Assembly: GCA_021730855.1 (NCBI GenBank)
Contig: JAKFYM010000307.1
Location: 1-8,470 of the forward strand
Reading direction: 5' to 3'
Length of the DNA: 8,470 bases
Origin: Bdellovibrionales bacterium
Lineage (GTDB): Bacteria; Bdellovibrionota; UBA1018; CAIPTA01
Shown here piece after piece: positions 1 to 7,107 of this stretch (the first letter of the stretch is position 1; each line of letters begins with the position of its first letter). Both the position numbers and the translations under genes were made by a program. The notes under the pieces were generated by a model, which saw only the letters and a program-made list of their open reading frames with translations, ran no database searches and was not told where the DNA came from.

Positions 1-1281
1 ATGCCGCTCTTTGGTTACCCTGCGCTAGGGGTGGTGACGGAAGAAAATCATTTGCAGCATCCTTCTTTTTTGTTTCTAAAACGTTTGTTCCTAGACGAAG
101 AGAATCGCGGCGGTGACCTGTTCTCTCCCGCCGAGAAAGAACGGTACTTCGTGGACAAGTTGGCAAATTTCACCAGCGAGGTGAAGTTCGTTACGCCCTT
201 GGGCTACTACCGTAAATTCAAGATTCCCTGGCAGCAGATGAAGATCACCCCCGAAGATCCGGCGGCTTTTGCGGCCCTGCGCGTGCAGGGTGCCCCCCTG
301 ATGAGCCCTGAGGGACAAAATTCCAACGCGATCCGCTTAAAAGACAACTACTACCAGACCTATTACCATATCGGAAAGTTTGCCGATGCGGCTGCCCTCT
401 ACCCGAAGCGGACGGATATCGAGGATCTGTTTGAGAGTCATCCCGAAGGGTACGGCCTGCAATATGAAGTAGAAATCCCCGGCTTTGTGGCCAAACGTTT
501 TGCGGTGAACGTGATGCCCTCGATGACGAGTTATAGCGAGGTATACCTCAGGCCGTATCTACCCATTCCGCATGAACGTTTGGCGATCTATGCGCCTCGC
601 TCTGCGCTGGGGCCTATCGTTTCGCTCTGGCGTGGGCGTGACAAGAAAAAATGGAAAGTGTTTGCTATGGATTCTGGCCTGGAGCTGCGCGAGTTAGAGA
701 AAACGGAGCAAGAGCTAACCGTGGAGGAGCAGGCGATCAAAGGCCGCTGTTACGTGGGGATGGCCGCGGCCGAAACTCCGGAGGAGGGGGAGCGCGGATC
801 CTACTTATCCTCATCTTCGTCGGAGAAAAAACAGGTTCTCTATCAAAATAAAATTCATTTGTATAAGAGCTTTTCCGACCAAACTCCAGACTCAGGCCCG
901 CAGCCCCTCCCGGGAGAGGTGCTAGAGATTCTTGGCCGCCACTCCATAGGATACTTTGATCCGTTCAGTGGAATCAGCCGCATCTGCAACGATTTTGAAA
1001 AAAGGACCAAGGAAGGCGTTTGTGCTTCGCCGGCGCTGGATCGCTATCTAGTCACTTCCCGGCGCATCCGGCGGGCGGATGGTGTGGCTCGGGCCACGGA
1101 TATCACTTCTCAGCGGGGCGTGCGCTGGATGGACGTTGTGGCGGTGGATGCTCTGCGCACCTATACGCATCTTACCGGTGCCTTTGGTGTGCGGAAAACC
1201 AGGCCTGGGAATTCTTGCCTGCTCGACGAATTCGGGTATGTGTCGGCCCAGGCGAATCGGAAACAGTACTATCCCAACTAA
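1..1281 (+). CDS. Unrecognised protein, 426 residues visible, 5' end uncertain
   Basis: I do not recognise this family. The frame is open from the first base of the window to a TAA at 1279-1281. An ATG occupies positions 1-3, but no upstream sequence is available, so this may be the true start or an internal Met of a longer protein. No signal peptide or membrane segment is visible from this Met. The first ~240 residues are rich in aromatic and charged residues (for example Tyr clusters near 69-70 and 117-122). A low-complexity linker follows at about 255-277 (Glu/Gly-rich, then a run of Ser), and a C-terminal region of about 150 residues holds three of the four Cys (250, 329, 341, 406). The Ser-rich linker suggests two domains. 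The stop is 5 bp from the stop of the convergent SET gene. Codon use resembles the neighbours, so it is very probably a real gene; its function is unknown. Confidence 0.75.
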   Translation: MPLFGYPALGVVTEENHLQHPSFLFLKRLFLDEENRGGDLFSPAEKERYFVDKLANFTSEVKFVTPLGYYRKFKIPWQQMKITPEDPAAFAALRVQGAPLMSPEGQNSNAIRLKDNYYQTYYHIGKFADAAALYPKRTDIEDLFESHPEGYGLQYEVEIPGFVAKRFAVNVMPSMTSYSEVYLRPYLPIPHERLAIYAPRSALGPIVSLWRGRDKKKWKVFAMDSGLELRELEKTEQELTVEEQAIKGRCYVGMAAAETPEEGERGSYLSSSSSEKKQVLYQNKIHLYKSFSDQTPDSGPQPLPGEVLEILGRHSIGYFDPFSGISRICNDFEKRTKEGVCASPALDRYLVTSRRIRRADGVARATDITSQRGVRWMDVVAVDALRTYTHLTGAFGVRKTRPGNSCLLDEFGYVSAQANRKQYYPN

Positions 1282-1286
1282 CGGCC

Positions 1287-1682
1287 TTATTTTGGTTTGT
1301 TGCGGTTGATTCCATAGGCTTGGTAAGCGGCCGAAGTCCAGCCGTAGTCGTGCGTGAGCTCCTGGTGCGCAGGAATGGCCTTTAGGGCGTAGAAGGAAAG
1401 GGTGCGTTTCTTTTTCGAGAAATGGTAGCTGCAGTTGGGTTCATCGGAATGATTTAGGATCGATCCGAGGCCCAGAGCAATTGCCCGCCCACGGGTGCCG
1501 AACTTATACCAATAGGGCTCTAGAGAAGAGCCCGACATCAGTCGGGCCTCGTGATTCGTGAGCACCAAGAGAGTGGTTACGTTGAAGATAGTTCCCTTGG
1601 GGATGCGTTTCGAACAAAAAGCCCCCCAGCCTTTGCCCCGGATGCGTTTCACGTAGGTGGGATAGTGCGTGATTTTTGCCAT
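1287..1682 (-). CDS. Minimal SET-domain protein (putative protein-lysine N-methyltransferase)
   Basis: A 131-residue protein that is almost entirely a SET domain, the fold that transfers methyl groups from S-adenosylmethionine to lysine side chains. The hallmarks occur in order: an N-terminal GKGWGAF (16-22) with nearby IPKG (27-30), the NHSDEPNC segment (77-84) that matches the Asn-His-Ser SAM-binding motif, and ELTHDYGW (108-115) with the catalytic-type Tyr113. There is no pre-SET or Cys-rich post-SET module, so it is about the size of the smallest known SET enzymes, such as the chlorovirus vSET. I chose the ATG at 1682 because AGGGA (1688-1692 on the complement) lies 5 nt upstream; an in-frame TTG at 1697 would add five residues. 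The gene follows the large exported-protein gene on the same strand but is separated from it by a terminator, so it is probably transcribed separately or by readthrough. The protein substrate cannot be read from the sequence. Confidence 0.9.
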   Translation of the reverse strand: MAKITHYPTYVKRIRGKGWGAFCSKRIPKGTIFNVTTLLVLTNHEARLMSGSSLEPYWYKFGTRGRAIALGLGSILNHSDEPNCSYHFSKKKRTLSFYALKAIPAHQELTHDYGWTSAAYQAYGINRNKPK

Positions 1683-1687
1683 GCACT

Positions 1688-1692
1688 TCCCT
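1688..1692 (-). promoter_or_regulatory. Ribosome binding site of the SET gene
   Basis: AGGGA on the minus strand, 5 nt before the ATG at 1682. It favours that ATG over the upstream in-frame TTG at 1697, which has no comparable site. Confidence 0.6.
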
Positions 1693-1710
1693 ACCAAAAA
1701 TGCCGGTTTG

Positions 1711-1748
1711 CCGAAAGAAACAAAAGGGGCTCGGCTTCCGTGAGCCCC
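1711..1748 (-). terminator. Rho-independent terminator of the 1000-residue exported-protein gene
   Basis: On the minus strand a perfect 7-bp stem GGGGCTC/GAGCCCC (1742-1748 with 1726-1732) encloses a 9-nt loop and is followed by a T-rich tract (TTTTGTTTCTTT, 1725-1714). It begins 9 nt after the stop codon of the upstream gene and ends about 30 nt before the SET start codon, so it should separate these two co-oriented genes. Confidence 0.85.
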
Positions 1749-1757
1749 GTTCTTTCT

Positions 1758-4700
1758 TCACATTGCCTGCGGTAGGCTGCGCATCTCGTACAAACGATCG
1801 AGGGCATGCATGGCCGGCGCCAGGTGGTTGGGAGCTGGGCGCAGGAGGGGATCCTTGGCAAGCTCCTCGAGCTGCTGCTTGAGCACTCCGTGGTTCTGGC
1901 TCACGGTCTGCAGCAGGTTCGGCACATTTTCCCCGCGGTGGATCGCGGCATTCACCAAGTCTAGGGGCGCCACATTCGTATGTCTTGCCGATAGCTCGCT
2001 CAGCCAGTGGTTCACGGGGGCATGGTTCTCGTCGAGGCCGATGCCAATCAGGGCCCGGAGATTCGCGAGTGTCTGTTGGTAGTCCTCTTGGGCGCCTTGG
2101 AGGCCGTTGAGGAGGGGAGCCTCGAGATCATTGCGTTTCACCGCGAGATAGTCGGTCAACTGGCCGCGAACCCTTTCTAGGTTGCGGTTGGCTTCCGCCT
2201 GGTTGCGATTGCGGGCATAACGCAAGAATCCGCGGTAGACGCGGCTCCAGTTATTCGCCAGGTGCGTGGCGATGCGGGCATCGCCATTGATGAAGATGGG
2301 TTCTCCGCTTCGAATGATGAGCGGCATCCGGTTCGCCCGAATGACGGCGCCCTGAGCGCGCCCTTCGAGGGGAATGGTGGCGAGGATATCCCGGATAAGC
2401 AGAGGATTGCTGCGACCCGTGGGAGTGCTCATGCTGATATAGGCTTTGATCCCAAGATGCACGTCTGCCGTGAAGTTGAGGCTAGGGGCTTGGCGATAGT
2501 CCGAAACCTGCAGGATGCTGATGCATAGGTCGATGCGACCCTTTCTTGCTTGCTCCATGAGCACGGCCTCGCGCGGAAGCAGAGAATAGAGCGCCTCGTT
2601 CCAGCTGAGCTCGTCGCTCTTGAGGCCCCGAAAATCCCGTTGTAGTTCTTCCAAGGCCCAGCGTCGGAGGTTCGGGGTGTGGCGAGTGACGGCGGTTTTC
2701 ACGCCACTACTGCCACCCGGACTATCGATCACCGCTCGAAGCAGAGAATGAAAACGTGGTCTCACGCCTTCACAAAAGGGCAGGGGCTGCGCCAAAGCGT
2801 GGAAGGGATACGTTGGGTTGAAAGGCTGGTCCAGGCCGCGAGTGGGATCGATGTTCGAGCCCGGGCTGGTCAGCTGTTGGCGAATTTTTTCCAAAGCCGT
2901 GGCCTGGTGGTCACTGAGTCTATCCACAAAAGCTTGGATTCGATCTGTGTGGAGTCCCGTACCGTTCTTGGGAAAAAGCAGGTGACTACGGAACTGGGCC
3001 AAGTCTTCGCCCGCCTGCACGAGGGGTTCCACCTGCAGGGCGATACCGCCGCTTGGGCCGGGGCCGGCATCCAGGTCTCCCAGGTATTTCGGATGCTGTT
3101 GCGCGAGCTCTGCGAGGAGGAAGGAACTTTGGGCCCAAACCGCAGGATGGGCCAGCGGTCGAGGGAATTCCGTTCCTGCGGGGTCCACCACCTGACGTAG
3201 GATTTCGTACCGATCGGCAAAGGGCAGGGCCGGGAATTGGGTTTGCACTGCCGCGGAAGGAGCGGAAGCGTGAGCAATGGCCGAACGAGCATAGCTAGTG
3301 CCGCGGTCGATATAGGTGCTTCGGCATTCCACAAAGCGGTTGCGCGAGATCGGAAGCACCTCGCCGCCACCGCCGAGGTAGAAGCAGCGGCGGTCTTCTT
3401 GGTTGAACAAGATATTGGCAAGCGCGGCGCTTTGTTCCTGATTCACGCGGAGGAGGTAGCTGAGTTGGGCCTGGATGCGTTTCAATACCTCGTTGACGGT
3501 CACCGAGTTGCGCAGCTGGGCTTCAGAGAGCGCCAAGGATTCCGCCGCAAACGCACCCAATTTTTGGTCAAGCTGGCTAAAGCGGATCAGGACCGTTTTG
3601 CGCAGCTCCTCGATCTGCTGAGAAATCTGGGCCAGCATCGCAAAGATGGCGGGATAGGGGCTTTCCGGTTGCTGCGAGGCTTGAATGGCCGAATAGACCA
3701 TCACCGCCGCATAGAGATAGATGCTAGCGGCCATGAGCGGAGCCATTTGCTGGGCGGTTGCCACGATGCCCACAGCTTCCGATGCCTTGCCGATATTGCC
3801 TACCATCGCGGCCTCACGGGGGTGGCCGCTCAACTGTAGGGCATAGCTTAGGGAGTTCAATCCGCCAGTGATATTGTTAAAAGTATATTTAAGGTCGTCT
3901 TGTCCCCCGGCACTTGCGGCCGGCTGATTGGTTGCGTTCAGCTTTTGGTCTTCTAGAGCAGAGGCAATTTTCTCAAAAGCTTCGGCGATCTTCGGATTGC
4001 TTTCGATCATCTTTCGCAGCTCGCCGATATCGCGCGCATTTCGAATGGTTTGGATCATGGTCGCTTGCGAGCGCACGGCCTCGTGCTCACTTTGGTCGCG
4101 GTGAGGATTGAAGACACCATAGATGGTGGCATATCTATCCACGATCCCACCCTCGGTGCTGCGCTGACGGGCTTGGTCTAGTCCCCAAAGACTGGCTTCT
4201 ACGCCGAGTTTTAGGTTGAGGTTCGGAGTGGCGGGATCCACCGTGATCAGCTGCATCGCTCCGTCGCGAAAGTAGGGGCCGGCCAAGGCAAGCGCGGCTT
4301 CCATTCCCCAACTCGTGAACTTACGGCCCAAAAAAACCTCTCCCAAGGCTGAGGTGCTTTCCACCGCAAGCTGGGCCACGGGACTCTGGAAAAGGATTCC
4401 CTCTAGGCGTCGATGTTCATTCTGGGCCACGCGCTCGATGTAATTCTCGCGGCTCTCGGCGGGAAATACCTCCTCCGTACGTGGGGGGAGTGGTAGCAGG
4501 GGCTGGAAATCACGCCATAGTTTCTCGTTGGCTGTGCCATTGGCGGCGCGATCATAGGTCTGGCCAGCGGCCCATACGGCCTGCGCGATGGCAGCAAATT
4601 TTATGTAGTCGGGATTTTTTTTGTCGATCTCGCTTTGCACGATGATGCGATCCTGCTGGGGACGGCCGATAGTTGGCAGGTTAGGGGCTTGGTTGCCCAG

Positions 4701-4760
4701 GGCGGGTAAGGCGGTGGCGAGTTGAGCAAACACCAAGCTCGCGCTGATAAACTTTTTCAT
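1758..4760 (-). CDS. Large exported protein of unknown family (1000 residues)
   Basis: I do not recognise the family. The ATG at 4760 is chosen because AGGAG lies 5 nt upstream and the encoded N-terminus is a classic Sec signal peptide: MKK, then a hydrophobic core, with likely cleavage near residue 22 (ALG/NQ). The frame extends 12 codons further upstream but loses both features. The mature protein is mostly predicted helical, Gln- and Ala-rich. A hydrophobic stretch lies at about 339-362, long enough for one membrane helix. It is followed at about 379-451 by heptad-like amphipathic sequence (for example QIEELRKTVLIRFSQLDQKL), suggesting a coiled coil or helical bundle. Four Cys (459, 479, 663, 746) could form two disulfides in the periplasm or outside; 459 and 479 flank a Gly-rich GGGG turn. 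The C-terminal ~140 residues are again helical. The HTH regulator gene lies 118 bp upstream on the same strand, and a terminator follows. A helical pore-forming or surface protein is possible, but this rests only on gross architecture. Confidence 0.9.
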   Translation of the reverse strand: MKKFISASLVFAQLATALPALGNQAPNLPTIGRPQQDRIIVQSEIDKKNPDYIKFAAIAQAVWAAGQTYDRAANGTANEKLWRDFQPLLPLPPRTEEVFPAESRENYIERVAQNEHRRLEGILFQSPVAQLAVESTSALGEVFLGRKFTSWGMEAALALAGPYFRDGAMQLITVDPATPNLNLKLGVEASLWGLDQARQRSTEGGIVDRYATIYGVFNPHRDQSEHEAVRSQATMIQTIRNARDIGELRKMIESNPKIAEAFEKIASALEDQKLNATNQPAASAGGQDDLKYTFNNITGGLNSLSYALQLSGHPREAAMVGNIGKASEAVGIVATAQQMAPLMAASIYLYAAVMVYSAIQASQQPESPYPAIFAMLAQISQQIEELRKTVLIRFSQLDQKLGAFAAESLALSEAQLRNSVTVNEVLKRIQAQLSYLLRVNQEQSAALANILFNQEDRRCFYLGGGGEVLPISRNRFVECRSTYIDRGTSYARSAIAHASAPSAAVQTQFPALPFADRYEILRQVVDPAGTEFPRPLAHPAVWAQSSFLLAELAQQHPKYLGDLDAGPGPSGGIALQVEPLVQAGEDLAQFRSHLLFPKNGTGLHTDRIQAFVDRLSDHQATALEKIRQQLTSPGSNIDPTRGLDQPFNPTYPFHALAQPLPFCEGVRPRFHSLLRAVIDSPGGSSGVKTAVTRHTPNLRRWALEELQRDFRGLKSDELSWNEALYSLLPREAVLMEQARKGRIDLCISILQVSDYRQAPSLNFTADVHLGIKAYISMSTPTGRSNPLLIRDILATIPLEGRAQGAVIRANRMPLIIRSGEPIFINGDARIATHLANNWSRVYRGFLRYARNRNQAEANRNLERVRGQLTDYLAVKRNDLEAPLLNGLQGAQEDYQQTLANLRALIGIGLDENHAPVNHWLSELSARHTNVAPLDLVNAAIHRGENVPNLLQTVSQNHGVLKQQLEELAKDPLLRPAPNHLAPAMHALDRLYEMRSLPQAM

Positions 4761-4878
4761 AAGGACTCCTGAATTTAGAAACGTGGGTCGGTCCACGCTG
4801 CGTCAGGAATATCCCCGAAGGGCGGGCCTGATTCTAGAGCTCTTATTTTAAAAGACAGGGATAGTCTTAGCGGTTTTG
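4761..4878 (-). promoter_or_regulatory. 118-bp leader/intergenic region before the large exported-protein gene
   Basis: This region separates the regulator stop from the exported-protein start. On the minus strand it holds two -10-like hexamers, TAAAAT and TAGAAT (each 5 of 6 matches to TATAAT), in an AT-rich patch around 4830-4855. Neither has a convincing -35 at 16-18 nt. Closer to the gene, CGTGG/CCACG (4793-4797 with 4782-4786 on the complement) can form a 5-bp hairpin with a 6-nt loop, ending about 11 nt before the ribosome binding site. A separate promoter here is plausible, but read-through from the regulator gene cannot be excluded, as no terminator is visible. Confidence 0.35.
4766..4770 (-). 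promoter_or_regulatory. Ribosome binding site of the large exported-protein gene
   Basis: AGGAG on the minus strand, 5 nt from the ATG at 4760. It fixes the start at the signal peptide rather than at the in-frame upstream ATG at 4796. Confidence 0.8.
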
Positions 4879-5679
4879 TTAAAACTCAAACCAATCGACA
4901 TTCAGGGCCACCAAACATTCCGAAGGAGAGGCGGGCACTTGTTTCATTTGTTCCAATAAAAATGCTTTAATTTCTTCGCGAATTTTCTTTTTCAGGGAGC
5001 GCGACATTGCGAGCGAAGCCGTGAAATATAAATTTTCCTCGTTTTTTTGTTCCATGACCTGCATCGCTTTGATTCGCCAGTTTAGGAGATTGCGGCGATT
5101 GTGAGGGGACTCCTTCGACAGGAGCATCATGTTTTCTCCGAAATCGAAGCCGGCTGCTTTTTTCCTGAGCAATCCGCGATCCAGCAGAAAGCGTAGGCAC
5201 TCGGCCACCTCAGCCTCTGGCCACTTGAAATAGGCCGCAATTTTTGCCGAAGACCCGAGCTGAGGCAGCGAAGCCGCCAGCCACACGGCCGTGGGCAGCC
5301 AGGAGGAGTAGTAAAAGAGTTTGTCGTTCTCGCTGATTTCGGAATGCCGAATTCTATTTTTGAACAGTTGGCCACGACCGCGCAGTTCTTTGAGCTGGCG
5401 AGCAAAAATCTGCTGTAAATCGTGGCTGCCGGCTCGATCTTTTTGCACGAGCAGAAGAAAATAATCGCTTTCTAAGGTGTTGAATCCGAGGAAATCACAG
5501 AGTTTCGCGGCCTGTTCTAGATTAAGCTCGCGATCCCCGCGGAAAATTTGGCTGATGCTGACCGGATTGGTGCGGAGCTTTTCGGCCATGCGGCTGAGTT
5601 GGCCGTAACCTTCCTTCGGTTGCGACTTCACCCAGTCCTGCACAAAGCCCTTGTAATTGTCGTAGTTGAACACTATCAT
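4879..5679 (-). CDS. TIGR02147-family HTH regulator
   Basis: A 266-residue cytoplasmic protein matching the TIGR02147 family by recall of its layout. The first ~65 residues carry a helix-turn-helix domain (about 26-60, with SISQIFRGDRELN as recognition-helix-like sequence). A family-typical linker follows (DYFLLLVQKDRAGS, 72-85), then a YYSSWLPTAVW segment (123-133), a winged-helix-like segment near 143-180, and a conserved C-terminal half with the SPHNRRNLLNW box (191-201). It ends in CLVALNVDWFEF, resembling the usual C-terminus. The family is annotated as putative transcriptional regulators and is expanded in Bdellovibrio relatives and Fibrobacter; ligands and targets are largely unknown. 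The ATG at 5679 has no Shine-Dalgarno sequence, but a likely -10 sits 10 nt upstream, suggesting a nearly leaderless message. It is divergent from the metallopeptidase gene and upstream of the large exported-protein gene, the natural candidates for its targets. Confidence 0.9.
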   Translation of the reverse strand: MIVFNYDNYKGFVQDWVKSQPKEGYGQLSRMAEKLRTNPVSISQIFRGDRELNLEQAAKLCDFLGFNTLESDYFLLLVQKDRAGSHDLQQIFARQLKELRGRGQLFKNRIRHSEISENDKLFYYSSWLPTAVWLAASLPQLGSSAKIAAYFKWPEAEVAECLRFLLDRGLLRKKAAGFDFGENMMLLSKESPHNRRNLLNWRIKAMQVMEQKNEENLYFTASLAMSRSLKKKIREEIKAFLLEQMKQVPASPSECLVALNVDWFEF

Positions 5680-5689
5680 GCTGAGCTGC

Positions 5690-5718
5690 GTTATAGCACG
5701 GGATAAAGGTTTTGTTAC
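5690..5718 (-). promoter_or_regulatory. Putative promoter of the HTH regulator gene
   Basis: On the minus strand, GTAACA (5718-5713; 4 of 6 matches to TTGACA) and TATAAC (5695-5690; 5 of 6 matches to TATAAT) are separated by exactly 17 nt. Only 10 nt lie between the -10 and the ATG at 5679, so initiation would leave a leader of only a few nucleotides. Confidence 0.5.
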
Positions 5719-5738
5719 TATTTCTGCTAAAAATTATC

Positions 5739-5743
5739 GGAGG
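5739..5743 (+). promoter_or_regulatory. Ribosome binding site of the metallopeptidase gene
   Basis: GGAGG lies 4 nt before a GTG codon at 5748, and an in-frame TAA (5745-5747) directly precedes that GTG. Together they fix GTG as the start, which also yields a hydrophobic export signal. Confidence 0.8.
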
Positions 5744-5747
5744 CTAA

Positions 5748-7100
5748 GTGCCCTATTTTCTCCTTATTTTTGTCTTAGCTCTCGAGGCCATGGCTCAACA
5801 ACCCGCTGTGATTCCCGGAAAGATCAACCTTCCCGAGGCGCAAGAATGGCGTATCGATCTGGAAGCCCTTTGTGGAGAGGAGCCGGAGGAATCCTGGGCG
5901 CCGGAAAATGCCTGCCGTAATGAACTCCACGAAGCCTTGAAAAACCTGCCACGTTGGGTGCCCAATGGAAATATCGAGATCCGCAATGGTGTGATGAATT
6001 TCTATGGACTGGGTGCTATCGGCGGTGGGCATATTGGGGGCTCGGGCCGCACTACCCAGCCGAGTCCGGTGGATACAACAATGCTAGCGGAGACTCTGCA
6101 AACAGTGGCGGGGAAGGTGCTGATTGGTTGGCTGCAGCAGTATGAGTACCAGTTTAGGAACGCCCAGGCCAGTAAAGAACCAACCACTGAAGACCAAGCT
6201 AACTTACCCCTTGGCAATAAATTATTTGGTGGGGAGAAAACGATTTATCAGGTGATTCGCAATACCAAAGTACAGATGCGCACCACGGACGATTGCAAGG
6301 ACGAAAAGGGCCTAGTCGTTAGAGATGAAAATGGTATTGTAGAAGGCTACGCTTTTGCGAAGCACAATGGCGAAGAGGCAATTTGCTTGAACCTCAAAAC
6401 GATCGTCGCGGCTCATGATAGCGGTAGCTATCGAAGGCACGTCATCGCCTTGGCGCTGCATGAATTTGGCCATCGCGTGGGCCTTGATGAAAAACAGGCT
6501 AAGGCGTTGCAAGACATGGCTCTGGCGGATTTTTTGAATTCGGGTATCGATTCCTATCTGGCGCAATTAGCCAACCTTGCGGATCGCTCCGAACAATCTT
6601 TGAGTATGCTAACGGAAGACCGGTCAAAATGGATGGAAGATCCCACGCGCTATCGACACGATAAGTGGACGAATTGGATTCGCTCTCTGGCGGATTTCCG
6701 CACTCGGCTCTTTCCCTGCGATGGAAAAATGCTGTTTGCTCCCATGAGTGATTTTCAGAACTTATATGGATCGGTCACCCAAATGGAAATGGTTCGTGAC
6801 GTGATCTGTGCCGAATTTTCCGGAAACCTAGAATCTCGCTCCTTGCGGGAGAGCTGCGGGCGGAATCTGAGCAAAGGTTTTGGGAGAAGTGGGACAATAA
6901 CCGCCCGCCTCTATCGGCACCGCCAGCGGGAAACGGATCCGGGTTGGCTCTATGAGAGTGTTAGTTTCAGTCGTCCAGAGACCAAGAGCGGGATGCGTGG
7001 TGCGATGCGAGAGGCTTCTAGAAGGATTGAGGCTATTGAGGCGGCCGTGCGGGAGCTCAATGCCTTCACGCTCACGACGTATTTTCACTCCGGTCGTTAA
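5748..7100 (+). CDS. Exported zinc metallopeptidase-like protein (HEFGH motif)
   Basis: A 450-residue protein starting at GTG, immediately after an in-frame stop and a strong GGAGG site. Residues 1-16 form a short hydrophobic signal peptide (likely cleavage AMA/QQ); its n-region unusually lacks Lys or Arg. The active-site motif HEFGH is at 238-242, within a hydrophobic helix (HVIALALHEFGHRVGLDE), as in zinc-dependent peptidases. His238 and His242 would bind zinc and Glu239 would act as catalytic base. The downstream GLDE resembles the metzincin HExxHxxGxxH/D signature, but Glu248 occupies the place of the third ligand, so the ligand set is uncertain. There is a Gly-rich segment at about 87-100 (YGLGAIGGGHIGG). 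Seven Cys (42, 56, 183, 213, 324, 354, 370) fit disulfides in an exported protein. I cannot assign a named peptidase family. It is divergent from the regulator (68 bp apart) and converges on the deacetylase gene with 7 bp between stops. Confidence 0.85.
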   Translation: MPYFLLIFVLALEAMAQQPAVIPGKINLPEAQEWRIDLEALCGEEPEESWAPENACRNELHEALKNLPRWVPNGNIEIRNGVMNFYGLGAIGGGHIGGSGRTTQPSPVDTTMLAETLQTVAGKVLIGWLQQYEYQFRNAQASKEPTTEDQANLPLGNKLFGGEKTIYQVIRNTKVQMRTTDDCKDEKGLVVRDENGIVEGYAFAKHNGEEAICLNLKTIVAAHDSGSYRRHVIALALHEFGHRVGLDEKQAKALQDMALADFLNSGIDSYLAQLANLADRSEQSLSMLTEDRSKWMEDPTRYRHDKWTNWIRSLADFRTRLFPCDGKMLFAPMSDFQNLYGSVTQMEMVRDVICAEFSGNLESRSLRESCGRNLSKGFGRSGTITARLYRHRQRETDPGWLYESVSFSRPETKSGMRGAMREASRRIEAIEAAVRELNAFTLTTYFHSGR

Positions 7101-7107
7101 AACATTT

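Noticed and set aside
1020..1385. Plus-strand 121-codon frame crossing the end of the first gene into the SET gene
   Set aside because: It overlaps two better-supported genes on opposite strands, has no ribosome binding site, and its Cys/Gly/Ser-rich sequence is typical of a shadow frame.
2679..3839. Long plus-strand open frames (173 codons at 2679-3200 and 200 codons at 3237-3839) and a 183-codon minus-strand frame at 2870-3421
   Set aside because: They lie entirely inside the 1000-residue exported-protein gene in other frames. They lack good ribosome binding sites, and their sequences are Arg/Gly/Ala-rich in the way expected of antisense or shifted reading of a GC-rich gene.
4782..4797. 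5-bp hairpin in the leader of the large exported-protein gene, considered as a terminator or riboswitch
   Set aside because: The stem is short and followed only by TTTC, not a real T-tract. No known riboswitch core is visible, and the leader is short, so it may be a chance inverted repeat.
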